The notes beneath the pieces were generated by a model that saw only the letters and a list, made by a program, of their open reading frames with translations, did not search any database and was not told the origin of the DNA. DNA of 64,000 nucleotides from Lactuca virosa. Its lineage: Eukaryota > Streptophyta > Magnoliopsida > Asterales > Asteraceae. Position numbers and translations under genes: made by a program. How positions within the stretch are numbered: the stretch's first letter is position 1; each line of letters starts with the position of its first letter. The DNA lies in assembly GCA_928212115.1 (NCBI GenBank), contig CAKMRJ010003334.1, forward strand, positions 96,052,992-96,116,991. The letters are read 5' to 3'. Positions 1-10,727 of this stretch are shown here, one piece after another.

Positions 1-1250
1 CATTACTGCCTCGATTTTGGCCGGGTCGACCAAAATCCCATCCTGGTTAACGAGGTGCCCAAGGAACTGGACCTCCCGTAACCAAAACTCACACTTCGAG
101 AACTTGGCGTATAGCCGCTCTCGTCTCAGAACTCCCAATAACTCCCTGAGATGCTCCTTGTGCTGCTCTCGGGTCTTGGAATACACCAAGATATCGTCGA
201 TAAACACTATGACCGAGCGATCAAGCATCGGTCTGCAGACCCGATTCATCAGGTCCATGAATATTGCTGGTGCGTTGGTGAGCCCAAACGGCATCACCAT
301 GAACTCGTAATGTCCATAACGAGTTCGGAACGCAGTCTTCTCCATGTCCTCCTCTCTGACTCTGACCTAATGATACCCGGATCTCAAATCGATCTTGGAA
401 AACCAAGATGCGCCCTGCAACTGATCGAAGAGATCATCTATCCTCGGCAATGGGTAATGGTTCTTCACCGTTAACTTGTTCAACTCCCGGTAATCAATGC
501 ACATCCGATGCGATCTGTCCTTCTTCCTGACGAAGAGGATCGGTGCTCCCCATGGAGAACTGCTAGGTCGAATGAACTGCTTGCCCAACAGTTCCTGCAG
601 CTATGAAGACAGCTCCTGCATCTCGGGTAGCGCCAACCGGTATGGCGCCTTAGCGATAGGGGCCGCACCCGGCACCAGGTCGATCCGGAACTCGACCTGC
701 CTCTTCGGAGGTATCCCTGGCAACTCCTCAGGAAACACGTCGGCAAACTCCCTAACCACCGGAACCTCTGAAACTGAATTCTGATCCCTGACCTGCGTAT
801 CCACCACATACGCTAGATAACCCGCACACCCGTGCTGAATATACTGCCGAGCCCTAGCAGCTAAACAGAACCCTGATCCCACTCTGGTGCCCTCTCCATA
901 TACAATCAATTCTCCCCCACTTGGGGTTCAAACTACCACTCGCTGGCCCTCGCAGTCAATCATAGCACCGAACCGATTGAGCCAATCCATGCCTACAATC
1001 ACGCACACCTCCCCCATGGGGATCATAATCAAATTTATCAAAAAGGGCACCCCGAAAATCTCCAACTCACATCCTCGGTAGACCAAAGAAGAATAAATCT
1101 TGTGTTCGTTGGCGATAGAGACTCGCAACGGACACTCTAGCTCTCCTACTGGCATACTGAACTCCCTACTGAAAGTCTGAGATACAAACGACCTACTCGC
1201 CCCCGAGTCAAATAACACCAATGCGGGTAAGGAGTTTACTAAAAACGTAC
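1..1250 (-). pseudogene. E pol fragment: aspartic protease and reverse transcriptase
   Basis: One minus-strand frame runs from 1250 to the window start. The retropepsin-like protease has the LFDSGA active site near 1215 and the VGMDWL motif near 990. A linker and the RT follow: the ILFVRKKD and MCIDYRELNK motifs at about 550-480, KIDLRSGYH at about 395-370, the FIDD catalytic box at about 200, then the thumb region. It would process the polyprotein and copy element RNA in virus-like particles. Three in-frame stops interrupt it: TGA at 928-930, TAG at 601-603 and TAG at 367-369. Each sits where a related copy has an Arg or Gln, or where CGA/CAG would fit, so single C-to-T changes could have made them. 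Protease and RT share one frame, so gag-pol was originally read through. Confidence 0.92.
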
Positions 1251-1316
1251 CTAATCACAGGCACAACAGATAAGCATATAACATATATAACAATGAGAGT
1301 AAGGATAGAAACGTAC
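1251..1316 (-). other. Intron-like 66-nt segment at the gag/protease boundary of E
   Basis: On the minus strand the gag frame reads into GCTG|GTACGTTTC at 1317/1316 and resumes after GATTAG|GTACG at 1251/1250. The segment is 66 nt, T-rich, starts GT and ends AG. It ends with an in-frame TGA two codons before the AG. Removing it joins gag to protease as AGTFLVN, the same boundary peptide as in element C2 near 62540. Left in, it ends translation after gag. The ends share GGTACGTTT, so an insertion with a short duplication is an alternative. Confidence 0.55.
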
Positions 1317-2560
1317 CAGCAACCACATCTGGTGCTGTCCTGGCCTCCTCGGCTGTAAGCTGGAAGGCACGACCCTGAGCCTTCGGAGGCTCTGCCCTGA
1401 CTGGTCTCCCATTCGTGATCCTCAAGGTAGCCGGCGCTGGAGCCTGCGCCGGCTTGGCGGCTAGTAGAGGACACTGGGCCTTCATGTGGCCCACGTGCTC
1501 ACAATGATAGCAAATCCTGACTCCGAAAGTCGGAGTCGGCTGCCTGCAATCCCTGGCCAGATGGCCCTGCTTGCCACATCGGTGGCACCCACTCCCTGAT
1601 CGGCACGTCCCTGAATGAGCCTTTCCGCACTTCCCACAAGTACGGCTTGGCTGTCCCCCAGTCCTAGTATCAGCAGTCTTGGACCGCTTCGGCGCCGGCT
1701 GTGACTGTGTCGGGGCCTGCCGTTGCTCCCTCAACTGCAGCTCAAGCTCTAACTCATGCCGCTTGGCCGCCTCCTGTAACTCCAGCAGAGTATCGCATCT
1801 CTGAGTGGCAACAAACTGACGGATGTCAGTCTTGAGCATGCTTAGATAGCGTGTCATCTGAGCCTGCTGCGAGGCAAACTCCGGGAAAAACATCGCCCTC
1901 TCAGTAAACATACGGGTGATCTTCGTCACCCGTCTCAGTACCCTGTCTCAGCTCCAAAAACTCCTGAGATAACCACTCACGCTCGACCCTCAGAATGTAG
2001 TGAGCACGGAACATGTCCCTGAACTGCTCCCAAACAGCAGCTCTCTAGTCATCCGTATACGACCCCGTCATCAATCTCCACCAGTCCTTTGCCCCGGACC
2101 TCAGCAGGTTCAGGGCACATCTGACCTTCTGGTCAGTAGGACATGAACATGTAAAGAAACACCCCTCCACATCCAACAGCCACCTCATGGCTACAATGGG
2201 ATCATGAGTACCATCAAAAGTCGGGGGTTTCGTGTTATCGAAGTCCCGGTACTGAAAAACTCAGCCCGCTCCCCCTCCTGCCGCTGTTACAGCCGTGGTG
2301 GCTGCAGCGGCAGCTGTCTCAGTAAGGGCTGCATATCGGTCATCAAAGTACTCCATCATAGCGGACTTAATAGTCCCAAATAACTCCGGAATCTGACCCC
2401 GGACAATCTCGACCACCTCTCAGCGGATGATCTCCATGACCCGCTCCTCTGTCAACACTGGCCCCTCCTGGCAGATAACCTCAGGTGCCGATGGGGCCTC
2501 CTGATCACCCTGTCCTGATCCCGATCCGGATCCAGTCGTGAAATGCCTCGTAACCACCAT
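1317..2560 (-). pseudogene. E gag (capsid and zinc knuckles)
   Basis: Start chosen at ATG 2560, which aligns with the gag starts of D1 (5799) and D2 (51582). A Gly/Ser-rich N-terminus leads into a capsid core with the KDWWRLM motif (near 2070), typical of Retrotrans_gag, and a helical segment (1929-1750) follows. Three Cys-rich boxes close the protein: CGKCGKAHSGTC, then CHRCGKQGHLARDC and CYHCEHVGHMKAQC, the last two canonical CX2CX4HX4C RNA-binding knuckles. Stops occur near 2420 (TGA after IIR), near 2265 and near 2045, and the frame shifts near 1930. The final residues lead into the intron-like segment before protease. The product would form the particle core and bind element RNA. Confidence 0.85.
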
Positions 2561-3304
2561 ACTGAAACATAACAGGAAGATATCAGACAACCAACATAAA
2601 TAACCGGGAACCAACTCCCGACTAAAACCTAGGGGTTGTGACTTTCTTGCTACACGTATGGGTCCTGTGCTTTCAGTAGTATGGGCCCCTACTACCTTCC
2701 ACACCTATCCATATTTGTCTCAAGTATCACCACAACACCCTAACGCTATACACATACCTGGTGGTCGCTCAACCTTACTCCTAGAGGAAGGATAACTGTC
2801 TCACAATTGACCTATCGGTCTTACACAACCCATCCATCCATGAAACTTCCACCAACCCTGCAGCACTAGTGTATGCTATCCATACATAACTCTGGACCCT
2901 ATAGACTTTCGAATATCCAATCCTACCCTAAGCTCCCAATCAAACAAGAACAGAACATAAGGCCAAATCAAACATTCTCAGGCTATAAGATATTAATTAC
3001 GTATAACCGTGATGCATACACTAAGCAACTACAGTAATGATGTCAATCTCATATAAATGAAACCCTAGGCTAGCAGGCATCATGTAATCAGGTAATTCTA
3101 TCATGCAATTCCTGAAGATCCCTAGCCTAGCACTAGCATGCTGTTCTAACATATCACATGTAATCAGGTAATTCTCCGGCTGATCGTACCCTCTGCATCC
3201 TCCTTTACTTATTTTGAAAACCATTTTAGAAATCATTTTGAAAATCCTTTCCTTGATTTGAGACTGGAGTTACATGAATGTTCCTCCAATTCACTCAAAC
3301 CAAG
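2561..3304 (-). other. E untranslated leader
   Basis: This stretch lies between the primer-binding site and the gag start of E. No coding frame is supported; the frame that opens upstream of 2560 is an accidental extension of gag. It matches the general layout of the D2 leader (50627-51581). Confidence 0.6.
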
Positions 3305-3316
3305 GCTCTGATACCA
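3305..3316 (-). promoter_or_regulatory. E primer-binding site (initiator tRNA-Met)
   Basis: The minus strand reads TGGTATCAGAGC three bases after the LTR end. This is the usual plant complement to the 3' end of initiator tRNA-Met, where minus-strand DNA synthesis starts. Confidence 0.92.
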
Positions 3317-3590
3317 ACTTGTAACACCCATAAAATTCAAGCCAATTTAAAACTTTTAAAACATTTCCAAAACCATTAATCATTACAAAACTTGTTTTCA
3401 AAATGTATCATATCAGAGTATCCCAGAAACAAAGTCATAAAAAGTGATGAGCTGTACAATCACGCCTTTGCCTTGCCACGATCCCCTGATGTACCTGAAA
3501 CAATAAACTGAAACTGTAAGCCCGAAAGCTTAGTGAGTTCCCCCAAAATACCCATACCCACAACAATACACATATAATCATAAACAGCAT

Positions 3591-3797
3591 ACTATGGGTC
3601 CAGTCAACCATCGGGTTGGAATACCCCAGGCCCTCAACCATCCGGTTGGAATGCCAACATACTATGGGTCCAATCATCCTCGGGATGGAATACCCCATGC
3701 CCACAACCGACAGGTTGGAATGCCCACACACTACGAGTCCAATCATCCTCAGAACGGAATACTCACGGCCCACAACCATCAAGTTGGAATGCCCAGG
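3591..3797 (-). repeat. 70-bp minisatellite in E LTR, three units
   Basis: Three diverged units begin at 3591, 3661 and 3730 (plus strand ACTATGGGTCCA or ACTACGAGTCCA). Each contains two GGTTGGAAT-like half units, so the deeper period is about 35 bp. Confidence 0.85.
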
Positions 3798-4282
3798 TCT
3801 ATTGGCCTCTGCGTAAAGCAGATAAGCCTCAACCGCCAAAGAAACATGTGCACATGTAACAGATAATCACATAACAGTCTATAGATAACAACTGATCTAA
3901 CAGATCGTACTACATACCACATAATATTATCCTACCCTCTAGCATACCGAACTAACAGGTGATACCACATGTCACATAATGTCATCCTACCCTCTAGGAT
4001 ACCGATCTAACAGATCATACCAGCATATCATAACGAATAACAATTCAAAGGGCCGGCCTTGGTGCCTTAGACCCTTGAGTATAGTGAGGATAACTCACCT
4101 CGCAAGTAGCTCGGAAGGTAGCGTCAAACTCTTCCAAAAGTAGCTCCAACCCCAACACCTATATTCACAAATGTCCTTCGCTATCAATATTAAATTTACC
4201 AAAATACCCTCAGAAGTCAACTGGTCAACCCTTGGTCAAGGTCAAAGTCAACTATCAAGGTCAACAGTCCATGTTGACCTCA

Positions 4283-4598
4283 ACTCGTCGAGTGCCCTTA
4301 GCTACTCGCCGAGTTCCTGACATAACTCGCCAACTCGCCGAGTCACTTGAGTGACTCGTCGAGTTTCTAGTGTCAGTGGTCGCAAACCCCTTGGCCAACT
4401 CGTCGGGTTTCCCCCTACAAATCGCCGCATTCATACGTGTCCAAAGGTTGGGAAAACCCTAGCCGACTCGCCGAGTCATTCGACCGACTGCCGAGTCCAA
4501 GGCAATCTTCATCGGACTCGCCGAGTTGTTCATCCAACTCGTCGAGTACATGACCATCTTCATGAGGCTCGTCGAGTTGACTATGCGACTCGCCGAGT
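4283..4598. repeat. Palindrome cluster ACTCGNCGAGT, E LTR (downstream cluster)
   Basis: Roughly ten copies or near copies of the 11-bp palindrome ACTCG-N-CGAGT (centre base mostly C or T) lie between 4283 and 4598, separated by unrelated sequence. The spacing is irregular, unlike a tandem repeat. Confidence 0.9.
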
Positions 4599-4682
4599 CT
4601 CTTCAGACCTTTACCCATACATGCACTTTTAAGCCATGCAGCGGCTCCATATTGCAGATACAACCTTCCAAGGCCTGATTAT

Positions 4683-4707
4683 CACGTAAAGTTGCAAACT
4701 TTACGTG
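4683..4707 (-). other. Stem-loop 2 of E LTR
   Basis: Perfect 11-bp arms CACGTAAAGTT / AACTTTACGTG with a GCA loop. The same stem-loop with 9-bp arms occurs in the D1 LTR at 9576-9600, in the same order relative to stem-loop 1. Confidence 0.8.
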
Positions 4708-4830
4708 CATGCAAAGCTTTAAGACCCTTAAATGACAAAACTAGGCTTGCAATGAAGTCTCACACTTGAGGGAAGGCTCATACTAGGCAAGGCTGATAAC
4801 CTTATGGATCTAGAGGCCAAAGGGAGTCCA

Positions 4831-4854
4831 GATATGAAGTTACAACTTCAGATC
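4831..4854 (-). other. Stem-loop 1 of E LTR
   Basis: Arms GATATGAAGTT / AACTTCAGATC (11 bp, one mismatch) with a 2-nt loop. The equivalent in the D1 LTR (9438-9462) has perfect arms. Confidence 0.7.
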
Positions 4855-5130
4855 TTAGCTCAAACATAAGAAGCCTTTCATAAAACCCATCCAAAAGAGG
4901 TTAAAAGAGAGATGAGCCAAAGAAGCAGCTTAATACCTTCCAGGGAGTGACAACTGATGAATCTCTTAGCTCCCCACGAGTTCCTAGCCTTGATTTCCTT
5001 GTTTCCCCAAGTGTTTCCTCCTCCAAATTCCTCCTCCAAGCTTGAACACACCAAAAGAACACACACACACGATTTAGGGTTTGAGAGGGACAAGAAGCAG
5101 TAAAGGGGAGGCTGGGGGAGGCCAATGATC

Positions 5131-5140
5131 CTTTAAATAG
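5131..5140 (-). promoter_or_regulatory. E LTR TATA box
   Basis: The minus strand reads CCCTATTTAAAG about 195 bases into the LTR. D1 has the same motif at the same distance (9134), and D2 has a close version near 48503. Confidence 0.75.
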
Positions 5141-5182
5141 GGTGCAATACCCCGAAATTTAGGGTTTCATCTGCCAGCTCCT

Positions 5183-5279
5183 ACTCGTCGAGTCCATTCT
5201 TGGACTCGACGAGTAGGTCACTAAAACACGTGGACCAACCCGCTGCTACTCGACGAGTAGGGCAACCAACTCGTCGAGT
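5183..5279. repeat. Palindrome cluster ACTCGNCGAGT, E LTR (upstream of TATA)
   Basis: Four palindromes (two with centre T, two with centre A) sit in the first 155 bases of the LTR, just upstream of the TATA box in transcription order. That is where enhancer elements of U3 are expected. Confidence 0.88.
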
Positions 5280-5798
5280 AGACCTTGAAATCAAAGAATT
5301 TCTTATATAAATCAATACCTGAGAATCGGGGCGTTACAGTTAAGTCACATGTGATCAGGGTTGAATAATCTCAGAGTTCTGGATTTGGCCCTATTGCGCA
5401 GCTCTCGTCTGAGTCTAACCGTTGTAGGGACGAGTCCTTTACTCGAAGGATTATCTGAGCCTCGTCACATGTGATGGTATTCAGGCGGTGGCTAATTGGT
5501 ATTACGAGGATACCTTCAGTAGCTGAGGACTGCGTGCGGGTTGGAGGTTACCCTAGGGTAAGCCTAGGATGAGAGTAGTGCTGGGAACAATAGTAGTAGT
5601 AAGGGACTTGGTGGAGTCAAGGCAATTCTTGAGGAAAGTACGGATAGATGTGGAAGGTAGTAGGGGCCCATACTACTGAAAGCAGAGGATCTGTACTCGA
5701 TTCAAGAAGGGCCGAGATAAAACCAGGGAACTTGTAGTGCGTGTGTGGTCCCTTGGTAGTGATGTGTATTCTGATGGTTGTTATGGTATGTTTTCAGA

Positions 5799-7005
5799 AT
5801 GGTGATGTTGCGTGAGAGACCAGTGGGCGGATCAGGCGCCGGAGAGGGATCAGGCTCAGGTTTAGGAGCCGAGTAGCTCGAGGAACGGATGAGAGAGTTT
5901 ATTTCAGCTGAGATTTCGCGCGGTATTCTAGACCAGACTCATGTGATCTTTGGTTCGGTATAGGAGGGTGTTTTAGAGCTTCTGAATGAGAAGCTGGGAG
6001 CTTTTCGTACTGAGATAATGGCCATGATGGGGGCGCGTTCGCTGACTTTCAGAGAGTTTAGAGCTTGTGGGGCTCCGGATTACCATGGGGCCAAGGACCC
6101 CATCGCTAGCGGCATGTAGTTGGCTGATGTTGCCAACACTTTCCATACGAGCCGATGTCCCAAGGGGGACAAGGTCCGACTTGCCTCCTGTCTTCTGAAG
6201 GACAGAGCACGGGATTGGTGGGAGGAGATTTATCATGCTATTGGGGATGATGCCGCATTGGACGCGATGACATGGAGTGACTTCTCGACCAGGTTCAGGG
6301 CCGAGTTTGCACCAGTGATTGAGGTGCAACAGTTAGCACGAGAGTTTCAGGATTTGTGACAGACTACAGAGTCAGTGGCGGAGATCACCGCCAAGTTCAG
6401 GGATAGGGCTCTTCTTGTTCTGCAGTATGTCGCGGACGAGGAGATGAAGAAGGCCCGATATCACGAGATGCTGAGGAGTGACATCAGGGAGTTTGTGAGC
6501 AGGTCCAGCTGCAAGACGCTGGAGGATATGATTGCTCGGGCCAGGGAGAGGGAGATCGATCTGGAGCACCTCAGGAAGAGGAATCCGGAGGAGGTTTAGG
6601 TAGCTGCACGTTTAGGAAAGAGACCCAAGGGGTCGGATGTGAGATCGAGGGATTATCAGGGCCGCAGTCGTTGTGGCAAGTGTGGCAAGACGCACGAGGG
6701 TGCGTGCAGGATTGGTAGTGGTGGTGATTCGGGCTGCTTTAAGTGCGGCCGGACTGGTCATTTCAGCAGGGATTGTACTGTTATCACCACCCATGGATCA
6801 GACCTGATCTGTTTCCATTGCAGTCAGCGGGGCCACAAGAAGGCCCAGTGTCTGAGTTTGGCTGTTGCAGGATAGGTGATAGCACCTGCCCTTGCGACTT
6901 TGAGGATCACCGACGGCCGACAGGGCCGGGCGGAGGTGCCTACGACAAGGATCAGGGCCTACCAGTTGATTTTAGATGATATGCGAGCAGCCCCTGATGT
7001 AGCAG
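5799..7005 (+). pseudogene. D1 gag
   Basis: A single frame from ATG 5799 runs to the end of the gag homology near 7005. The Gly/Ser-rich N-terminus resembles that of D2 gag. A capsid core with RDWWEEI (about 6210) and a helical region (6375-6590) follow, then three Cys-rich boxes: CGKCGKTHEGAC, CFKCGRTGHFSRDC and CFHCSQRGHKKAQC. The tail LILDDMRAAPDVAGA aligns with the last residues before protease in E, and homology stops there. In-frame stops occur at 5874, 5958, 6117, 6357, 6597 and 6873. Several replace Gln or Arg of related copies (GAEQ in D2). A function in particles built by a helper is inferred. Confidence 0.87.
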
Positions 7006-8920
7006 GTGCATATCCTTTAACTTCTTGCCAGTTTTATTTATGATTTATTTGCTATGGTACTGCATCGGTATTAGTGATAGTACTTTGGGATTCTGTTTCC
7101 TGCTTATGATTGAATTATATGTCATCTGCATACCATGGATTTTAGAGTAGTAGCCCGTAGTTGTACCCTTTCAGAGCAGGTTACTCAGGATGCGGTCGCT
7201 GTAGCAAGCGTGAATTAGGACTCTAGAGGTATTTCGCCAGCTTTCAAGGATGGTGGCGCCATGGTATTGGTTAGTTTTGGAGCACTGGCAGCGGTAAACA
7301 TCAGTTTTTAGTAGAACGATTATGGAGTGGTAAAAAGAATTGGGAATCCTTTCCAGACAGTGAGCTGCAAGGATCTAGTTGATTCAAAGTGGGGGAGAAC
7401 CCTCCAAGCATTCAGGAGCAGAAGTAAGTGAAGAGTTGGAATGATTTCGCAACTCTGTTGAGCAGGGTAATAGTCTGAGTGGCTGTTCGGATTGAGAAAA
7501 CGCGTGAGATGGGAGTTTGGGAAACTTCCCATTGTCGAGTTCGTGTAATTGCGATTAGTAGATGAGTGGCTTGGGAGACCAGGTTAGAGGACCGCCAGCA
7601 GGACTCGGGTGAGTTAAGATACAGATTGAGTGAATGTCCGACATGGGATGCTTTCAAATTAGTAGTCAGTGTAGAGACAGCATGGGGAGTGTGGTAAGAC
7701 TGCAGGATTGTCGCAACATTCGTTAGTAGCTAGATAGAGGAGTGTGGGCGAGGGCCTGTATCTCCTAGTTAGCGGAGTGTGGGCGAGGCTCGTATCTCCT
7801 AGTTAGTATGGTCAGGATCAGGTAGACATAGTTCGTTGAGATTTAGTATGGAGGCAGGCCTGCATAGCCCTAGATAGGTGTGACCTAATGGAGAGGCCAC
7901 TCCAAGATACCGTTGGGTGAGGCCCGTATATTAGTAGCAGTACAGGTGAAACTAGAGGGAGAGACCACTCTAGATCTAGTTTGGGTGAGACCCGTGGGTG
8001 AGGCCCGTGAGATTTTAGCAGCGCAGGTGGAACCTGGTAGAGACCTTAGAGTCAAGATAGGGGATCGAGGATCCCAGGATTTAGAGAGCCAGAGTGGCAA
8101 GGTAGACAGAGCAGTTTTAGTTAGCCGAAGTTTTCTTCGGAAGTCGCTGAGGGCGACTGAGAGATGGAGTTTGAGTTCAGTAACCGGTAGGAGTCCGGTG
8201 GTCAAGATGAAGGCAGAATAGTTGGGACCGGGGTGGTCTTGGTTCATCCGGAGAACGGATCAGAGACAACAAAATCTTCGGACAGGGATAACGATAAGAA
8301 AATTCCTGGTGGAGCAGCTAGTTGAGTGAGAGGTGCTAAGTCACTAACAGCAGGGCTAAATAATCTCAGAGTGAGTGATTTGATTCTGTTGCGCAGCTCT
8401 CATTTAAGTTTAACCGTTGCAGGGATGAGTCTATTACTCGAAGGATTATCTGGTCCATTCGCTGGGAGGGGTTTCCAGCATCAGGATATAGTAAGAGGAA
8501 GCATTCAGTAGGTATCAGTGAGGTGAGCAGCACTGGGAGTGGCTGGAGATGTAGATACAGCGAAGGGTATGTCCTTCACAGAGATAGGAGATGGAGTTGA
8601 TTGTGTACTGCTGCCTTGGGAAGGCCGTAGCGGCACAGAGTTAAGGGGTGAGCCCCTAAGAGGTCCAGCATAAGTACTCGAGGAGTACCGAAAGGATTAT
8701 CAGTTGGGAAAGAGTCGTGTTCTCATGATCGTTGGTGAGCAGAGTGCTCTCGAGGTTCTTATCTTCAAGGATTAGTTTTGGCTGAATGATTGGACGGAAG
8801 GTCAATGAAAGTGATCCCTCGAGAATCGGACTCAGTAGGAGATGAATTCACCGGGTAGAAATGTTGTGAGCAGATTGCAAGATTGTTGGATGTAGCATAC
8901 TTCGAGGACGAAGTCTAGTT
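7006..8920 (+). other. D1 non-coding internal region replacing pol
   Basis: No conserved coding frame; the ORF at 7913-8221 has no recognisable motif and no equivalent frame in D2. The sequence is collinear with D2 58446-59843: both share TATGTCATCTGCATACCATG near 7120/58560, the TTGGGAAACTTCC block, and the GTTGCGCAGCTCTC...ACTCGAAGGATTATCTG block near 8390/59760. A 37-bp unit (GAGTGTGGGCGAGG...CTCCTAGTTAG) is doubled near 7740-7805. It may carry packaging or RNA-structure signals, which is inference. Confidence 0.7.
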
Positions 8921-8935
8921 TAAGTGGGGGAGAGT
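8921..8935 (+). promoter_or_regulatory. D1 polypurine tract
   Basis: TAAGTGGGGGAGAGT lies immediately before the 3' LTR, as expected for the plus-strand DNA primer. Confidence 0.85.
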
Positions 8936-9133
8936 TGTAACACCCCGAATTCAGAAGATCCTTGAAAAGGAAGAAAACCTCAAAATGAGGAAGCGACTCA
9001 TCGAGTAGATGGAGTGACTTGACGAGTAGGAGCGCGTTTTGGGTCGCGGGTTTAGTGACCTACTCGACGAGTCGGTAGACCGACTCGGCGAGTTGGTCTG
9101 GGTTTGGGAAACCCTAAATGCGGGTCTTGTACC

Positions 9134-9143
9134 CTATTTAAAG
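9134..9143 (+). promoter_or_regulatory. D1 LTR TATA box
   Basis: CCCTATTTAAAG about 198 bases into the LTR, at the same place as in E. Confidence 0.75.
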
Positions 9144-9437
9144 AACATTATAACCTCTCATCAACCTCATTGATACTCTCTCAAGTCCAGAAACGAAACC
9201 CTAGCCAACCAACTCCATTTCTTGAGCATTGTGAAGTTAAAGGTTGTTTTGGTGGTGCATTTCTTGGAAGATTGGAAGCAAAGAACGAGGAGGAGAGTTT
9301 AGATCCAAAATCTACTTCAGTTTGACAGCTAATAGAAGGTAACAAGTTGTTACCTTGAGGATTCATTTGTAGATCTCTTCATCTTAAGTTTCATGGCCTT
9401 TTCTTGCACATTTGTGGCTAGTGCTTGCTTGGGGCAC

Positions 9438-9462
9438 GATCTGAAGTTTGCAACTTCAGATC
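9438..9462 (+). other. Stem-loop 1 of D1 LTR
   Basis: Perfect 11-bp arms GATCTGAAGTT / AACTTCAGATC with a TGC loop. The equivalent in E is at 4831-4854. Confidence 0.8.
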
Positions 9463-9575
9463 TGGACTCCCCAAGGTCCCTAATGCATTAAAGTCTCAAT
9501 CTTTTAAGACTTGAAGCCCTCCTCCATAGTAAAACCCCTTCCTTGTAGATTAGTTTGGCTTTTGGGAACTATTCA

Positions 9576-9600
9576 CACGTAAAGGTTGCAACTTTACGTG
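9576..9600 (+). other. Stem-loop 2 of D1 LTR
   Basis: Nine-bp arms CACGTAAAG / CTTTACGTG around GTTGCAA. The equivalent in E is at 4683-4707. The distance from stem-loop 1 is nearly the same in both LTRs (about 140-150 bases). Confidence 0.8.
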
Positions 9601-10727
9601 GAAAGCATGCTCTAGGAGGTTGGATCTACCCTTGGGAGAAGCTGTTTGGCTTAGAAATCATCTATTTAGAATGAGACATAGAGGGACTCGGCGAGTCACT
9701 TATGGGACTCGGCGAGTCAGTCTGCTTTCTTGCCCCAAAACCCTTCTGTTATAGGGTATGAGTTGAGTTGGTATGGGACTCAGCCAGTCTGGGTCCATAG
9801 CGGGTATGAAGATCATCGTACTCGGCGAGTTCAAGGAGGATCGGTGGTTGTATGGGGTTGGAAGAGCATGGACTCGACGAGTTGGTAGACCAACTCGGCG
9901 AGTCAAGTCAACTGGAGGTTGACTTTGACCAAGTTCGACCTGGATTGACTTTTGGAATATTATGGTCTAAGTGTTACTTTGGCGTATTGATAGTTCGGGG
10001 AGTTGAAGGATCAATAGTCCGAGGGATTGCCAGCTAGCAGCCAGAAGACTATCAGCAGGTCTTCAACAGTGCGAGGTGAGTCTCCTCACTATGTGCATGG
10101 GTCTACGGCCACAATGCTGGCCCATTATGTTTATGCTTATGGTTATGTATAGTAGGAAGACCTAGGGGTTAGCCCTAGGCACTTATTGTGAGATGTTTCG
10201 GATTTAGATCCATTACCGAGGTTAGCCCGATACAGTTTACATGTTCCGGATTTTGGTCCGATGCCGGGTGGTACCCGATGAAGTAGTATATGTGTAGTTA
10301 TACTTGTTGTCTTTGTGATACTTGTATGTGCCTGGTAGGGAGGTGAGTCGGACGAGGTCCCGTATCTCATCATTAGCCGAGTATGGACGGGGTTCTGTAT
10401 CTCATTAGTAGTAGAGCAGGGGCGAGGCCCGAGTTAGGAGAGAGGTGAGTGTGGGCAGGGGCCCGTATCTCACTACCAGCAGGAGCATGGACGGGGTTCC
10501 ATGGCTCATCAGTAGCAGGATAGGGGCGAGGCCCAAGTGTGACAACCCGAAATTTCTATCTTGTACAACCATTCAATTCAATCAAAGTCAGACTTATTTC
10601 TGCTATCTATTAGCACTGTTTAGAGTCGGTTTGAGTGTTCCAAGCCTAGTACCTTCAAGAGATAATTTTAGGAAGTATACTCCAGAGTTCATTGTGTAAC
10701 ATTTAAGCCATGAAACTCCAAGAATTT

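Larger units (their letters stand above)
1..5338 (-). mobile_element. Ty3 LTR retrotransposon E, 3' part beyond window start
   Basis: Read on the minus strand the order is LTR (5338-3320), primer-binding site, leader, gag, protease and reverse transcriptase, with the rest beyond base 1. The RT and CCHC-gag sequences are those of plant Ty3 (gypsy) elements, probably chromoviruses near Tekay; the integrase that would settle this is outside the window. The LTR abuts D1 sequence at 5339 that matches D2 sequence from about 51116, so E is inserted in D1. The expected 5-bp duplication (gttaa) would lie beyond the window start. Several in-frame stops make this copy defective. Confidence 0.93.
3320..5338 (-). 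repeat. E 5' LTR, 2019 bp
   Basis: On the minus strand the LTR starts TGTAACGCCCCG at 5338 and ends GGGTGTTACA at 3320, next to the primer-binding site. It holds a TATA box, two clusters of ACTCGNCGAGT palindromes, two stem-loops and a 70-bp minisatellite. Its 5' start resembles the D1 LTR (8936 onward) in terminal sequence, palindromes, the AAACCCTAAAT block and TATA spacing, so E and D are related families. Confidence 0.9.
9062..9903. repeat. Palindrome clusters ACTCGNCGAGT in D1 LTR
   Basis: One cluster lies upstream of the TATA box (9062-9095), and a second downstream (9684-9903) in the same position as in E. Centre bases are mostly G or A here, against C or T as read in E on the plus strand, which is the same strand sense. 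Confidence 0.88.

Noticed and set aside
4351..4632. ORFs with repeated RRV-type peptides in the E LTR
   Set aside because: They are translations of the ACTCGNCGAGT palindrome cluster; similar ORFs appear in D1 for the same reason.
7913..8221. 102-codon ORF in D1
   Set aside because: No motif, and the collinear region of D2 does not keep the frame.
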